Assembly (NCBI RefSeq): GCF_932526225.1
Contig: NC_064045.1
Coordinates: forward strand, 7,052,998 to 7,116,997
DNA from: Nematostella vectensis
Taxonomy: Eukaryota > Cnidaria > Anthozoa > Actiniaria > Edwardsiidae
Direction: 5' to 3'
Length of the DNA: 64,000 nt
In this document: positions 10,790 through 21,800 of the stretch, piece after piece
How the letters are laid out: every line of letters begins with the position of its first letter
Position numbering within the stretch: the first letter of the stretch is position 1
Notes under the pieces: model-generated
Databases searched by the model: none
What the model was told of the DNA's origin: nothing
What the model saw: the letters and a program-made list of their open reading frames with translations, nothing else
Position numbers and translations under genes: made by a program

Positions 10790-13065
10790 ACAGCGAAGAA
10801 TTTTAAAATTCTATTTGACAAATACTTTTAATAAACACGGGAGAAGGAATGCCGATCGCTTGATATCCTTCGAAGATTTCCGAATGTGTGAAAACTGCTA
10901 GCGAAGAATTTTGAAATTCTATTTGACAAATACTTGTAATAAACACGGGAGAAGGAATGCCGATCGCTTGATATCCTTCGAAGATTTTCGAATGTGTGAA
11001 AACTGCTAGCGAAGAATTTTGAACATCGGAAAGCCATCTCTTTAGTTTGAGGAGGGAATGCCGATCGCTTGATATTATTCGAAGATTTTCGATTGTGTGA
11101 AAACTGCTAGCCAATCCTTTTGAACACTGGGAAGCCATTTATTTGACAAAAACTTGTATTAGACACGGGAGAATTTGTTTGGGGAAGTAATGCCGATCGC
11201 TTGATATTCTTCGATGAATTTCGAATGTGCGAAAACTGCTAGCGAAGAATTTTGAACCACGGGAATCCATTTATTTGACAAAGCAAAGACTTGTACTAAA
11301 CACGGGAGAAGGAATGCCGATCGCTTGATATCCTTCGAAGATTTTCGAATGTGTGAAAACTGCTAGCGAAGAATTTTGAAATTCTATTTGACAAATACTT
11401 GTAATAAAAACGGGAGAAGGAATGCCGATCGCTTGATATCCTTCGAAGATTTTCGAATGTGTGAAAACTGCTAGCGAAGAATTTTGAAGTTCTATTTGAC
11501 AAATACTTGTAATAAACACGGGAGAAGGAATGCTGATCGCTTGATATCCTCCGAAGATTTTCGAATGTGTGAAAACTGCTAGCGAAGAATTTTGAAATTC
11601 TATTTGACAAATACTTGTAATAAACACGGGAGAAGGAATGCCGATCGCTTGATATTCTACAAAACCCGAAAAGAAGACATTTATAGTAGAGCATGTTGTC
11701 GCTGACTCATGTTTTCGAACACAAACGACTACTACTCACAGTTTTCACACATTCGAAAATCTTCGAAGAATATCAAGCGATCGGCATTCCTTCCTCAAAC
11801 TAATTCTCCCGTGTCTAATACAAGTTTTTGTCAAATAAATGGCTTCCCAGTGTTTAAAAGGATTGGCTAGCAGTTTTCACACAATCGAAAATCTTCGAAT
11901 AATATCAAGCGATCGGCATTCCCTCCTCAAACTAATTCTCCCGTGTTTAGTACAAGTCTTTGCTTTGTCAAATAATGGCTTCCCGCTGTTCAAAAGTCTT
12001 CGCTAGCAGTTTTCACACATTCGAAAATCTTCGAAGAATATCAAGCGATCGGCATTCCTTTCTCAAACGAATTCTCATGTGTTTATTACATGTCTTTGTC
12101 AAATAAATGGCTTCCCGCTGTTATTAAGTCTTCGCTAGCAGTTTTCACACATTTCGAAAATCTTCGGATAATATCAAGCGATCGATCGGCGTTCCTTCCT
12201 CAAACTAATTATCCTGTGTTTATTGCATGTCTTTGTCAAATAATGGCTTCCCGCTGTTATTAAGTCTACGCTAGCAGTTTTAACACATTTCGAAAATCTT
12301 CGAAGAAAATCAAGCGATCGGCATTCCCTCCTCAAACTAATTCTCCCGTGTTTAGTACAAGTCTTTGCTTTGTCAAATAATGGCTTCCCGCTTTTCAAAG
12401 TATTCGCTAGCAGTTAACACACATTCGACAATCTTCGAAGAATATCAAGAGATCGGCATTCCCTCCTCAAACTAATTCTCATGTGTTTATTACATGTCTT
12501 TGTCAAATAAATGGCTTCCCGCTGTTATTAAGTCTTCGCTAGCAGTTTTCAAACATTTCGAAAATCTTCGAATAATATCAAGCGATCGATCGGCGTTCCT
12601 TCCTCAAACTAATTCTCCTGTGTTTATTGCATGTCTTTGTCAAATAATGGCTTCCCGCTGTTATTAAGTCTACGCTAGCAGTTTTCGGACACATTTCGAA
12701 AATCTTCGAAGAAAATCAAGCGATCGGCATTCCCTCCTCAAACTAATTCTCCCGTGTTTAGTACAAGTCTTTGCTTTGTCAAATAAATGGCTTCACGCTT
12801 TTCAAAGTATTCGCTAGCAGTTAACACACATTCGACAATCTTCGAAGAATATCAAGCGATCGGCATTCCCTCCTCAAACTAATTCTCCCGTGTTTAGTAC
12901 AAGTCTTTGCTTTGTCAAATAAATGGCTTCCCGCTGTTTAAAAGTATTCGCTAGCAGTTAACACACATTCGAAAATCTTCAAGGAATATCAAGCGATCGG
13001 CATTCATTCCAAAACTTATATTATGTCTAATACAAGTCTTTGTCAAATAAATGGCTTTTCGCTGT
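10790..13065. mobile_element. Large inverted array of tandem satellite units (foldback-like)
   Basis: Left arm 10790-11660: direct repeats of a ~110-120 bp unit including GGAATGCCGATCGCTTGATA and GAAAACTGCTAGCGAAGAAT. Right arm ~11735-13065: the same unit in reverse orientation (CAGTTTTCACACATTCGAAA, TATCAAGCGATCGGCATTCC), with units up to ~145 bp carrying an extra TCAAATAAATGGCTTCCCG segment. The centre (about 11660-11735) is unique. Long inverted arms made of tandem subrepeats are typical of foldback-class elements. No transposase is seen. Confidence 0.85.
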
Positions 13066-13117
13066 TCCAGCTGTTATTAAGCCCTGGATCACACGTTACC
13101 GTTCGTCAAACCGTTTA

Positions 13118-13215
13118 TTTTGCATCTGTTCGCGAACAGCGTGTTCGCGAACAGTCTATATGTTCGCGAATTTCGCGAACGTTGTTCGCGAAAGTTTCGC
13201 GAACAGTGTCCCTAT
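13118..13215. repeat. Cluster of GTTCGCGAAC palindromes
   Basis: Five or more copies of the self-complementary core TTCGCGAA within 100 bp, in both full and half palindromes. This is a local low-complexity hairpin cluster of unknown role. Confidence 0.7.
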
Positions 13216-14115
13216 GTTCGTGAGCGGTACTGTATCCGTGTCGCGTCTCTGTTCTTTCACAACAAACAAAAACGCGACACGGATAAGTGAACAACAAACA
13301 GGAAAAAACTCTGCTAGCAAGATACCAACAACATTGTGGGTTTGGGACCATGCCTGTACCCAGGATTTTTCTTGGGGGGTGCGAAATCCGAAAAAGTGTA
13401 TCTAATTTTTCTAAGGGAGTGGGGGGGGGGGAGGGAGTTTTCTGATAAAAATCTAACAACCCCCGAAAGAACAAAAAGGAATTTTTTAATGCCTTTGCAG
13501 TATCTCCACGGGAAGTTTATTGTCGGATTTGGCTACAAATAAAGTCTGACCTATGAATTAATGACATACGCAGAGTGATCTAGCTTATGCTTTATAGTTT
13601 TGTCTACAAATAGCATGTCTATTGAAAACCGAAAGTGGACTTTCGGCCGTTGTGGAAGGGGTATTCGCACCCCCCGGGTATGGGCCTAGGGACTAAACTG
13701 AGTAACTCCAGAATACCCCTACACAAAGAGTCCACAATGGGACTTCACACCTCGGTTTTTCTTCAATATTTGAGGGGACATACTGGTCTTCCTTGCCCAA
13801 TGGTATAGCCAAAATAGGCCTTCAAGTAAGTACTAGATCAGTGTAGCTGAATGGAAACACTGCATCTATGAGAAACTAGAATTAGAAGTTGTGTACAACT
13901 TTGTGTCCAAGGGGGCTTTGGGTGTCTTCACCCCCTTACTCCCTTACCATGCTTTCTGGATCCACAGATACTTGATATCGTCAGCAAATTGTAGAGAATG
14001 GCAGATAGCAGTGTGAACACTACTGGACAAGGCTCTGGTAAGATCTGTATTTTCCATGATATATGTCCTGATCTGTATTGCTACAGGGGCATTGGTATGC
14101 AATCTAAGATGTTCT
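13216..14115. other. Gene-free spacer
   Basis: Contains C/G-rich transposon-end-like phrases (CCTGTACCCAGGATTTTTCT near 13352) but no complete element that I could delimit and no gene. Confidence 0.4.
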
Positions 14116-15225
14116 TTAACACATTGACCCCTCAACCGGCCTGTACCGGCTTTGAGAAGTACCAACAACCCAAAAAATTCGTAAATGCAAAATAAACACA
14201 ACAAGATGAAGATACTCAGGCATCAGTCTAAGGGATAAATGGTCTTGAAGATATGCATCCAACCAATTAAGGTTTTGGCAACTACTCTTAAGCCAAATAA
14301 TAGCACAGGTTCTTTGAAAAATTTCAAATCGAAGAAGGAAAGAAAAGCAGAATCACCCCTCTCAACGCTCAAAATACCACACAAGGGAGAGAGATCAGCA
14401 AACACAGCTCAAGACACAAATAGATACCTTTATTCTGATCCTCCAGGTTCATTTCCATGGCCTCAAAACACAATGTCCACTCCTTGAAAGCTTGTAAAAC
14501 CACTTAGATGCCTTTACGGATTGCAAAGCATTCTGGGAGATCCAGGGAAAAATTCACGAGGGGAGGGCCAGTCAACACCTCTCCCCAAAGTCAGATGGTT
14601 TTTTATAAGTCTTTTCACCCCGAAGCCAAACAAATTAATTCCAGGTCATACAGACCCAGAATATTTAGGAGAGCTGTGGTGATTCATCAGAAAATTATTT
14701 ACTTATCCAGACAAAGCCAAACTGTAGTATTGGGCTCCCTGTGTTATTTCATTATAAGTATTGCTTGGCTACCCAGCACTTGTGTTCGGTTCAATATGGC
14801 TTCGGTCTATTAAAAATTCAGAGTTCTTAGAAGAATCGTCTTGTTTCTCGGCAATCCTATACCGACAAACACTACACAAACAAGAAAAAATCATGAATCC
14901 ACCTTTGCTTGCAAATATCCATAAGCAAAGCACTCAATTATGCCCCAATAGACTTCATGATGTCCTGAGACACTCTCTTAATATGCTCATAGCTGTATTT
15001 TTGATGAAAAATACAAGCAACCATCAACTTGTGCTCGCTTCAGCACAACGACGAGGGATTAAAAGTGGGGACCGCAAAGCACTGTTGAAAAGCTTGGATA
15101 CCGCTGACTAGGTGCAGCTGTGTTTGACTTTGACGGGCTGTATAAAACTCAGAATAGGGGGGTTTCTGTTTTAAGTTTGTTTTTTGTAAATTCAGCTCAA
15201 AAATAGCCAGGAGTCAATGGGTTAA
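14116..15225. mobile_element. piggyBac-like non-autonomous element, copy 1
   Basis: The element at 14120-15221 (1,102 bp) is flanked on both sides by TTAA (14116-14119, 15222-15225). The ends are inverted repeats: CACATTGACCCCTC at left, and CCCATTGACTCCTGGC as the reverse complement of the right end. The interior has only short fragmentary ORFs and no transposase. A second copy lies at 26178-27178. Copy 1 carries ~150 bp (around 14720-14885) absent from copy 2. Confidence 0.85.
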
Positions 15226-15489
15226 TTCCTATCTGGCCAGACAAGGCCCATGGCTAGTAGGAGGGGGAAGGTAGTTCACAAAGGACAAAGGATAGATGGA
15301 AAATATCACGGGAATGTTGGACCATTTGATCGACCTTTGAAAGCTCATACTGAACCAGACATGCAAGTACGGGCACTAATATATGGGTGAGGATATCTAA
15401 TGCTTAAAAGCCTCCACCTGGTTATTTATGCAAGGACGATGATTAATTAGCTTTTTATGAGGTTTTGCACTTGAGCTTGTTTAAAACAC

Positions 15490-16342
15490 TAAGGAAGTGT
15501 TCATTAAATACACTGAGGGGGGGGGGGGGGGGGGGGGTGAGGAAAGATTTTTACTCAAACACCTTAAAATTTCAGAGCCCTCTTTCATTGTTCACATTCT
15601 TTCGGTGCCTCCCTTTTGAGAACCCCAAAATTTTCAGAGCCCCGCCCCCTTATTGGCCTCAATAAACAAAAAAGTCTTTAAATGAATACTGCGAAGTTGA
15701 TGAGCCAGTTAAGTTCATCATTATATCATAGTCTGACATCTATTTTTCACGAACTTTCGGTTTTGGCCTTTATATACACAGCCGCACAGCCGTTCTTTGT
15801 GTTGGTCACGCAACGCTCCCATCGGGTAGCGTCTTAATTTTTTGCATGTAAAATCGTGTAAATGGTACAGGGCTGGGTTGCAGGGATTTTTTTGCCCCTC
15901 AAAAGTCACATGGTCCGCCCCTTAGGACGCCTGAGAAGGAGCATACGTTTGTATTTGCTTTTGTTAAGACAATATGTTTCTGTATAAAAAGGGATAATGT
16001 CCATAGTATAAAACACTGCAAGTATAATCGTTTTGTTGATTTGCATGCTGTTTAAAAGTTTATATCCATTTGTTCCTGTTTACTGATCATCAACTGTATA
16101 GGTAGATCCAACTGTTATATAGTGAAAGCTGAAAGTATATATATTACGGTTAACAGGTTTATAAAGACAAAAAGTATTTTAAAAATGCATACATTGATCA
16201 TTTGGCTTAATATTTAATCTATATTTGTGCTAAAAACTAGATCATATCAGTAGAATATTAAAGCTGAAAAGAACAGCCCCCCCCCCCCCATCCCACAATA
16301 TCTTCCCTCCCCCCCTCGGTGTATTTAATGAACACTCCCTAA
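15490..16342. mobile_element. Harbinger-like non-autonomous element, long copy
   Basis: The left end GGAAGTGTTCATTAAATACA starts at 15493 and the inverted right end TGTATTTAATGAACACTCCC finishes at 16339, flanked by TAA at 15490-15492 and 16340-16342. G and C tracts sit just inside the ends. A 3-bp TWA duplication is the PIF/Harbinger signature. The interior has no ORF of note. A short relative is at 44253-44514. Confidence 0.7.
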
Positions 16343-16788
16343 CGTTAACAATTCCACATTAGAAATACTTGGATATCAGGACAGATCCAGAATTTCTCAA
16401 AAGAGGGAGGGGGGCATCAGTACATAGAAAAATATTCTATCCCATGATGTCAGTCAGCAGAATGGGACGTTGCACGTTGAACGTTGTAACAAACGTCCGT
16501 GGACCTTTCCCTAGCTGCAAGCCGTTAGGGACGGGAGAGGGGGCTGGTTAGAGTATTTTAATGCCTTAGTCATTCAGGGCCATACATCACCCCTAGGGCT
16601 TTGCAACTATGTTATGTATTGTTACTCGATATTTGAGATGTTGCTATCGCTGTGACTAGCATTATTCCCCTCTCAGATAATAAGAAGGACCAGAAGTCTC
16701 AGCAGCATTTCCTTTGACTTTGTTGTTGTTGTTTTGGTTGTTAGTGTTTTTGTTGTTTTTGCTAATATCCTCACTCTCCTTCATTCAG
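16343..16788. other. 5' flank/intron upstream of the BTB exon
   Basis: The first exon and start codon of the BTB gene should lie here or further left. A GTT-rich tract precedes the acceptor CTTCATTCAG. I could not identify the start exon with confidence. Confidence 0.4.
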
Positions 16789-17722
16789 ATGACGTAAAGC
16801 TAAAGGTTCAGCACCCATTCTCTGAGCCTTGGGATGAAAGTGACGTCATACTTGTGGTTGAAGAGCAGGAGTTTCACGTCCATAAGTTCATACTCAAAAT
16901 GGCGTCTCCAGTTTTCAAGGCGATGTTTGAGCACGTAAAGGACAGCAAACCGATCCAACTGCCAGGAAAGAAGTTCAATCAGGTCCTTGATCTGATGAAT
17001 CACATTTATCCCACTTCAAATAACAGCTCAATTACGAGTAAGTTTTCGTCTTCGCATTTTAGAGTTTCATTGGGCTTTTTCCACACCTGCTTATAATAAA
17101 GAACGTCACCATTAAGTTTTTTTTTCTGTTAGGCCATTTCATTTTTTCGTGTGTTCTTATTTAAGTGGACAACGTCGAACATCTCAGCGCTTTGGCCGCG
17201 GAATACCAGATTAAAGCTGTCACTAACTCCTGCTTCGATTACCTGAAAGGATTAGAGATGGGTGTAGATAACATCAGCTTGATTATACATCTCCTTCTTA
17301 CGTATCACTCTGAGCGTCACGAAGAAATAGAAAGCCAGGTTTCCAAAGCATTCAACGAGATGAGTTTGACAGACATAAAGAATTTGCCTAAAGCTAAGGA
17401 GATAATGATAATAGCGAATCCGTTGGTAAAGAGAATGGAGAAACTGGAGGATTGGGTCCGTTACGTCCTACCTCGGATTATCGACATGATGGGTATGTAT
17501 CGACTTGATCAAAAAGAATTTGAGAAACATGGATCGGTTGGAGGGAGATGTTATTATTCCAATAGACTCGATGGTTATGATCGTGCTCGTCATGTCCTCA
17601 TTACCTGTGATGAGTGCCGGAATAACATGTCTGCACATCCAGGTGTGTCGAGGTGTCTAAAGAAATACGGCAACACAAGTCTTTTACGCCGAATGGAGGA
17701 TATTGTCGAATACATTCGTTAA
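16789..17722 (+). CDS. BTB/POZ domain protein (two exons seen, 5' end missing)
   Basis: Exons 16789-17037 and 17166-17722 (TAA stop) join in phase: ACG A|GTAAGT and TTTAAG|TGGAC make an in-frame Met. The BTB core is clear: HPFSEPWDESDVILVVE, FHVHKFILKMASPVFKAMF, then an LPGKKF strand and the HIYP helix end. The second exon continues through AAEYQIKAV, the usual end of the BTB fold, into a helical region and a Cys-containing tail (CDECRNN). BTB domains mediate dimerisation and often Cullin-3 adaptor function; no MATH, Kelch or zinc-finger module is visible here. At least 268 aa are encoded. The upstream exon, which must end in phase 1, is not found, so the gene is incomplete at its start. Confidence 0.85.
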
Positions 17723-17839
17723 CAACTACGACCTTCCGCACACCAAAATAATTGCATGCAGTGAGCATGCACAAATCACACAAAAAAAATCACCACGAAA
17801 AAAATTGTAGAAATTTTTAGATGTTTAAACGATGTTTGC

Positions 17840-17985
17840 TTAGGCAGCGGCGTAGCCAGGATTTTTAACAGGAGGGGGCCCAAAAGGCTCTTTCAACGCA
17901 ATTTCTCCTGTGTTTTAGATAATGTCTTATACATTTATTGTATAGTGGCCCCCTTGGTCCCCCCCCTGGCTACGCCTCTGTTAGG
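17840..17985. mobile_element. hAT-like MITE, 136 bp
   Basis: The inverted ends CAGCGGCGTAGCCAGG (17845) and CCTGGCTACGCCTCTG (ending 17980) are flanked by TTAGG on both sides (17840-17844, 17981-17985). CAG(N)GGCGTAGCCAGG ends resemble hAT-superfamily MITEs; the 5-bp duplication is shorter than the classical 8 bp. No coding capacity. Confidence 0.75.
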
Positions 17986-18818
17986 TGTTTTGTAACCAGT
18001 TAAAATCATAAATTTACCTACGGCGACATTATACAACTATTTTCACGGGTAACTATTAAATAATATCGATTGGCGTGATTGAAAATACTGTTTTATTCAT
18101 TATTTGCTTTCTTTTATCATTCCACACTTGCCATAACCCCTAAAAGCAAAGTGAGCAATGAGCACGCGTCGCGTGGAATTTTCCTCACCGTGTGCGCCGG
18201 GCTTTACAACTCATTTAAAACCACACAAGTAACAAAGGCTGAAAGTAGTGCTTGCATATTTTTGACAATCATTTATAATAGAATAAATAATGAAATTTAT
18301 ACAGCTTGTTTATAAAGTACAATGTAAAATGCAGGCAGAATGGAGACTGATGCTGTGAAAGGTCATCCTGTTGCCATTGTTTTACGGCTTCTTGGAGCGA
18401 CACAACCTTCTCATCCCTCAAGCATTGCTGGTAAAATAAAAAGGCCACTGTTAAGAGGATTGTATACTTTTGCCGAGATTATCAGTGCTTTTAAAATACA
18501 AATATAATGCAGGAATACTTTGTCAAACATCCTTTTTTAAAGAATTATGATTTGCGTGCGTAAAATAAAGCATCCTTTTTTGCAAGTATAAACCTATTAT
18601 TTTAGCATCACAGGGATATTTCATCAGTTGCACTTTGGGTCATCGAGTTTGGTTTTCCCTTGGGAATATATAAAATATAATTATACTATATTAACTACAA
18701 AATATTAAAGTGTGACTTTTCAGGTTTTCTTCCAACTCTCCTCCAATATACTGGATTGTTGGGTAAACCGTGGCCCACAGAAAACTCACTTGACGCATCC
18801 CTTTAAATGCAGATTATC
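17986..18818. other. Convergent spacer between BTB and ApeC-receptor genes
   Basis: Should hold the 3' ends of both genes, which converge here. A/T-rich, with no further gene seen. Confidence 0.5.
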
Positions 18819-21800
18819 TTACCTTTCATTTGATTGGCTACCACAGGGCATGCGCGTCTTATACAGCTCATTCTGGTATGCCATGACGTCATCATTCATT
18901 TCAAGGTGCATTGTTGGTGACATACCCTTATTAGGGAATGAGTTCTCCACAGGGGGTCCATAGCTAGAATCGTACAGCGGGTTATCACATTCTGAGAATG
19001 GGTTGCCATGGTTAGGATCACTGCGAATAAAATATCGCAATTGTTAGTTCAGGCTCGATCAAACGGAGATGAAAATCCTGCTCACGCATTTGAGAAATGA
19101 ATAATTAGAGTATACAATTCATCTCCGAATCGAAAATCAGGCGCGTTCAGAGGGGGAGTAGGTCATTTCTTTTTAAGGAATCTTAAAGTACTATGCTTTT
19201 TCCTTATGATACCAACGACCTCGCACCCCCCCCCCCCCCCCCTCCCCCTCAGCCAATCCTGGGTACGCGCCTGGAAATTACCTCTAATTTTCACTTTTGT
19301 GAACTGCTGTCCGAAATAACTCCAATCAACTGACTGAATGTTTGGAATGCTCATTAACCATTGTTGTCAAAGATGTCCATAGTGAATGAGAGTCGGTGAG
19401 GGCTGAGCGTTTGTGATATTGCACGATCCAACAGCCATTCTTGGTTTGCAAACACGTGACCTTATCGTATGCAAATTAGCTAATTTGACCGGTTTTCCTG
19501 TGGATGGAGGTCTAACAAAAATCCAATATGTGTTTAGATCTCCAACATGGCCGCCGGGTGGTTATGCTAATGAGCGTGACTTCACATGCAAACCAAGAAT
19601 AAGAGCTGGGACTCTCATGATCGTGGCTTTAGATGCCGGGTACCATGTTTTTTTAAAATCTGTGTCACGTGTCTATCTGTCACGTGCCAGTCTCACTAAA
19701 TTACCTTTCCTGTGGGGGGGTTGTTGCTGTTTTTGTCTCAGCTTTTGCAGTTCCTCCCCTGTGCAGAATTAAATATAGATAAATAAATCAAGCAAGCATT
19801 ATTCCCACCCCTCAGTAGGAAGAACGCTTTTAAACTGGCAAAGCATAGGAACCTTTCGGTTTATTGTCGTACATTTAAAGAGAGGGGAAGGAGGTAAACG
19901 ACCGGGCAGCCTCTGTCTGCTGGTGTGCGTCGGACTATGTGGTCTATGTCGACAGTTAGATATAAATGAGAAATTTAAAGAAATATATATGCCGGAATAT
20001 TGTTCTAAGAAACCAAATCAACGTTGTTGTCGTTTTTTTCTTTTGAATTTCTTAATCCAAAATATAAACTCGGCGAAATCGTACCTTTCTTATCGTACCT
20101 CACTTATCGTACCTCACTTATCGTAGCTCACTTATCGGGAGGAGAGGCACGCAGAGCCCCCCCCCCCCCCCCCCAACCCCTACATCACGTACTCGCGCAA
20201 GAGTAAGCGTTATAGTGAACTTAAGGGTGTACTGACATTAGTGTTGCTCAGTAACGACGTTGCTACGCTGGTGGCGTTGAGCGCGCGTATACATAACACA
20301 GAATTCGTAATTTCAAGCTTTACTGAAGTAAAAGAAATAAAAATATGCGTTTCAAGTTCCCAAAAATTTACTTTAAGTTGATCTCATCCTTTTCGGGTGA
20401 GGATATTTCCAATATTTTGTAAAAACGAAGGTTCAGCGAAGATTTAGTGAAGCCAACCTTTTTGAAGCCAAAGTTTTCAATTTTCACTACCTGCACGCGC
20501 TGAAAACACCGAACGCTTGCGCACGCACTGAAAATTTTATTTCAAAGTAGCGCGCGCTGTATCAGAATTTTAAAATACTTTTTCAATTTTTTATCATGAC
20601 ATGACGGATATCGTTCCTTTGAAGTGTAAATACCACGGAACACTATTGGATTTTGTTTTTAAACTTCATTTAAATTTCATCATGTGAGATATCAGTGTGT
20701 CTGAGCAGGCCGAATGAGCACGCGCGGGCTTTGTTTCACTTCCGGTTCTGAGTTTTCTAAAAAAAAAAGCTTTTTTGTCGCCAAGTTACTTCAAAACGCA
20801 ACATTTTTTCTGTATTCCTTTTTATTAAATGCTCCTTCATATAGCCAAGCATGGATTTAGCGTTAATCTAACAGAAACCAAAATTATATCAAATAATCTG
20901 AATTTCAGGACCTTTACAAAACAATTACTCAATCATTTCTAAAACGCATGCTTGGCTTAATGCACCCATCCCTCAAGATTCATAAAACGTATTCAGTATT
21001 TGTTTTCGAGCAATTTTACTTGAAATATTTGCTTTTATCTGTATCTATGACGTCACATTATGACGTCACGGGGTAACGTCACATAATAGTCAGCACACCT
21101 GTGGTGGTCAACTTGGCAATTATCAGACCCTAAAGACTTTCTAAAAGGCTTTTATGCTAGATTCAATTTTCCTTAGCAACAGATGTCAGTACACCAGATG
21201 TCAGTACACAGTGAATAGCAGAAAAATATAGTTGCTTGTGCGCTCGCGTGAAACCGGGTATTTATTACTTACACGTCATAAAGAGGATTGTCAATGGAGA
21301 TATCCACGTTAGATGCACTCGGGTCTCTATAAGAAAAGAAAAATCTCGGGCTAAAATAACTGTTACTGTCTGGGTTATTCATCACTATCTTGTTACTATA
21401 GACACTCTTCTTCATCAGGCGGCCGTACCCGAAATCTAGCGGGGTGGGGGGGGGGGGGGCGTTACCAATTAAAGCAAAAATCGTCTTTTTTTGGGTGCCA
21501 TTTATCGTCCAGATACATCATGTTCCGTATTGTCGGTCGGTCCCTTAGCTTAGCTACAAAGCGCATAACCAGTATTTGCTGAGGGGATGCGCAGTCATAG
21601 GAAAAGTGGCGGTTGACGATCCTCCCCCGCCCCCTCCAAGAACACGCTTGAGTACGCCATATCATGTCGCAATTTTTTCATTTCAATGCATTATGGGTAG
21701 TTGAGACTCACCCGTTAAAAAAGACTAAGTGCTTTTTGTCGGTCTTGTTGTTGTTCTTTCGTCTGCAAATGGTAAAGCAAACGATATTAATTATTTATTT

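Noticed and set aside
10803-12398. Minus-strand ORFs with repeated protein units
   Set aside because: They are satellite repeats without conserved domains, read in several frames.
16734-16788. Hydrophobic N-terminal extension of the BTB protein as a signal peptide
   Set aside because: It comes from a GTT-rich intron tract with no ATG, and a good acceptor (CTTCATTCAG) follows it.
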